This document shows, piece by piece, positions 7,181 to 8,276 of a DNA stretch of 8,276 nucleotides. How positions within the stretch are numbered: position 1 is the first letter of the stretch; every line of letters starts with the position of its first letter. This stretch comes from Betaproteobacteria bacterium (GTDB lineage: Bacteria; Pseudomonadota; Gammaproteobacteria; Burkholderiales; Burkholderiaceae_E). The position numbers and the translations under genes are program-made. The notes below the pieces were generated by a model, which saw only the letters and a list, made by a program, of their open reading frames with translations, did no database searches and had not been told where the DNA came from. The DNA is taken from positions 1-8,276 of the forward strand of contig RFVZ01000110.1 in assembly GCA_009922405.1 (NCBI GenBank), read 5' to 3'.

Positions 7181-8276
7181 TCAAGACTCGAGCGCACGAC
7201 CGCGCATCGCAAATAATCCCTGAGGACGCTTCTGAATGAAGGCGATGATCCCGACGAGGATCGCGATCTTGGCGATTACGGCGCCAACCGATGGCTCCAA
7301 AAATTTGGAAACCAGGCCCAGGCCGAAGCCGGCGAACACCGTACCGGCCAGCTGGCCGACACCTCCCAACACCACGACCATAAAGGAATCAATGATGAAG
7401 CTCTGACCAAGATCTGGACCGACGTTACCAATCTGGCTCAGGGCAACCCCCGCGAGGCCGGCGACACCAGACCCGAGCCCAAAGGCCATCAGATCGACCC
7501 GATCGGTCGGCACGCCAATCGCCGACGCCATTGCCCGGTTCTGAGTCACGCCGCGCACAAAGAGGCCCAATCGGGTTTGTGACAAGAGCAGCGCGATCAT
7601 CAGCAGAACGGCTAGCGAAAACCCAATAATGACCATCCGATTCCAGGGCAGGGTGGCCCCTGCGACAGTCAGTGCGCCCGAAAGCCAGGTCGGATTTTGA
7701 ATTTCCACATTTTGTGGCCCGATCAAGGTCCGAACCGTCTGAATCAAGGCCAGCGAAATACCCCAGGTGGCCAATAAGGTCTCCAGGGGTCGGCCATAGA
7801 GGTGGCGAATGATCGTGCGCTCGAGCAGGGCCCCAACCAGTGCCGCGGTCAAAAATGCGACCGGCAAAGCGACCAGGGGATACCAGTCAAAGGCCTGCGG
7901 CGCCCAGGCCCGAAAGGCGGTCTGAACGCCCCAGGTCGAATACGCACCAATCATGATCATCTCGCCATGGGCCATATTGATCACGCCCAACAAACCATAG
8001 GTGATTGCGAGACCCATCGCCGCGAGCATCAGGATCGATCCAAGCGAGAGCCCGGCGAAGACCCGACCAAGCCACTCACCCCAGAGCAGCCGGGATTCGA
8101 CTTGGGCGAGCGCAGCCACCGCCGCGCCTCGAACCCGGCGATCGGGATCACCATCCTCGGCCGCAAGCTTGGCTAACAGGGTTCGGACCGCGGGCAATGG
8201 ACTGGCAGCCAGCGTGCGGACCGCGTCGAGCCTGCGATCGGCCTCGGGCGCACTCGCCGCGGCGAAGGCATGCACC
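7181..8276 (-). CDS. urtB: Urea ABC transporter permease UrtB (partial, N-terminus beyond window)
   Basis: UrtB is the LivH-like permease of the urea importer. The last 364 or so residues are present and the reading frame is open to the right edge. The GTG at 8275 should not be taken as the start, since proteobacterial UrtB usually has about 500 or more residues with a long non-membrane N-terminal region. Part of that region is visible at 1-63 of the fragment; it is alanine-rich, with VRTLLAKLAAEDGDPDRRVR resembling a HEAT-type helical pair. The membrane domain starts near 68 (GRVFAGLSLGSILMLAAMGL), followed by GVINMAHGEMIMIGAYSTW (97-115). The ATPase-contact loop TRLGLFVRGVTQNRAMASAI lies at 234-253, and VVLGGVGQLAGTVFAG at 301-316. 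It ends 25 bases before urtC. urtA should lie upstream, outside the window. Confidence 0.96.
   Translation of the reverse strand, partial: VHAFAAASAPEADRRLDAVRTLAASPLPAVRTLLAKLAAEDGDPDRRVRGAAVAALAQVESRLLWGEWLGRVFAGLSLGSILMLAAMGLAITYGLLGVINMAHGEMIMIGAYSTWGVQTAFRAWAPQAFDWYPLVALPVAFLTAALVGALLERTIIRHLYGRPLETLLATWGISLALIQTVRTLIGPQNVEIQNPTWLSGALTVAGATLPWNRMVIIGFSLAVLLMIALLLSQTRLGLFVRGVTQNRAMASAIGVPTDRVDLMAFGLGSGVAGLAGVALSQIGNVGPDLGQSFIIDSFMVVVLGGVGQLAGTVFAGFGLGLVSKFLEPSVGAVIAKIAILVGIIAFIQKRPQGLFAMRGRALES

Noticed and set aside
1..8276. CRISPR arrays, tRNA or rRNA genes, insertion sequences or phage genes
   Set aside because: The window is filled end to end by urea-uptake and urease genes; I saw no repeat-spacer pattern, RNA gene, transposase or terminal inverted repeats.

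Overview
The window is one continuous minus-strand operon segment for uptake and hydrolysis of urea. Read in the direction of transcription (from high to low coordinates) the order is urtB (5' end cut by the window edge), urtC, urtD, urtE, ureD, ureA, ureB, ureC, ureE and ureF (3' end cut by the other edge). No plus-strand gene is supported. The tight packing (ATGA-type overlap or gaps of 1 to 45 bases everywhere except one 126-base spacer), moderately high G+C content, separate small ureA and ureB genes, and the urt-then-ureDABCEF order all fit a proteobacterium. A finer taxonomic call from this window alone would be a guess, though gamma- or betaproteobacteria look most likely.

Layout: positions 4608-8276 encode the membrane and ATPase parts of the urea ABC importer: two permeases (UrtB, UrtC) and two ATPases (UrtD, UrtE). 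The substrate-binding protein gene urtA is expected upstream, beyond 8276. Positions 594-4606 encode the urease assembly factor UreD, the three structural subunits UreA (gamma), UreB (beta) and UreC (alpha, with a complete set of nickel ligands and catalytic residues), and the nickel chaperone UreE. Positions 1-548 encode the first 182 residues of UreF. ureG is expected beyond position 1.

Working together: UrtBCDE imports urea at low external concentration. UreABC hydrolyses it to ammonia and carbamate, which decays to a second ammonia and bicarbonate. UreD and UreF (with UreG, outside the window) carbamylate the active-site lysine and load nickel, which UreE supplies. Joining the high-affinity importer to urease in one transcription unit points to urea scavenging as a nitrogen source rather than acid resistance. 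The main promoter is not in the window, and no factor-independent terminator was seen.

This is a well-known gene set, and I see no undescribed system in it. The points worth a second look are modest: the ureD-ureA spacer, which may hold an internal promoter and carries a short tandem repeat; the non-ATG start and extended N-terminus of UreE; the diverged N-terminal motif of UreD; and genes with poor Shine-Dalgarno sequences.
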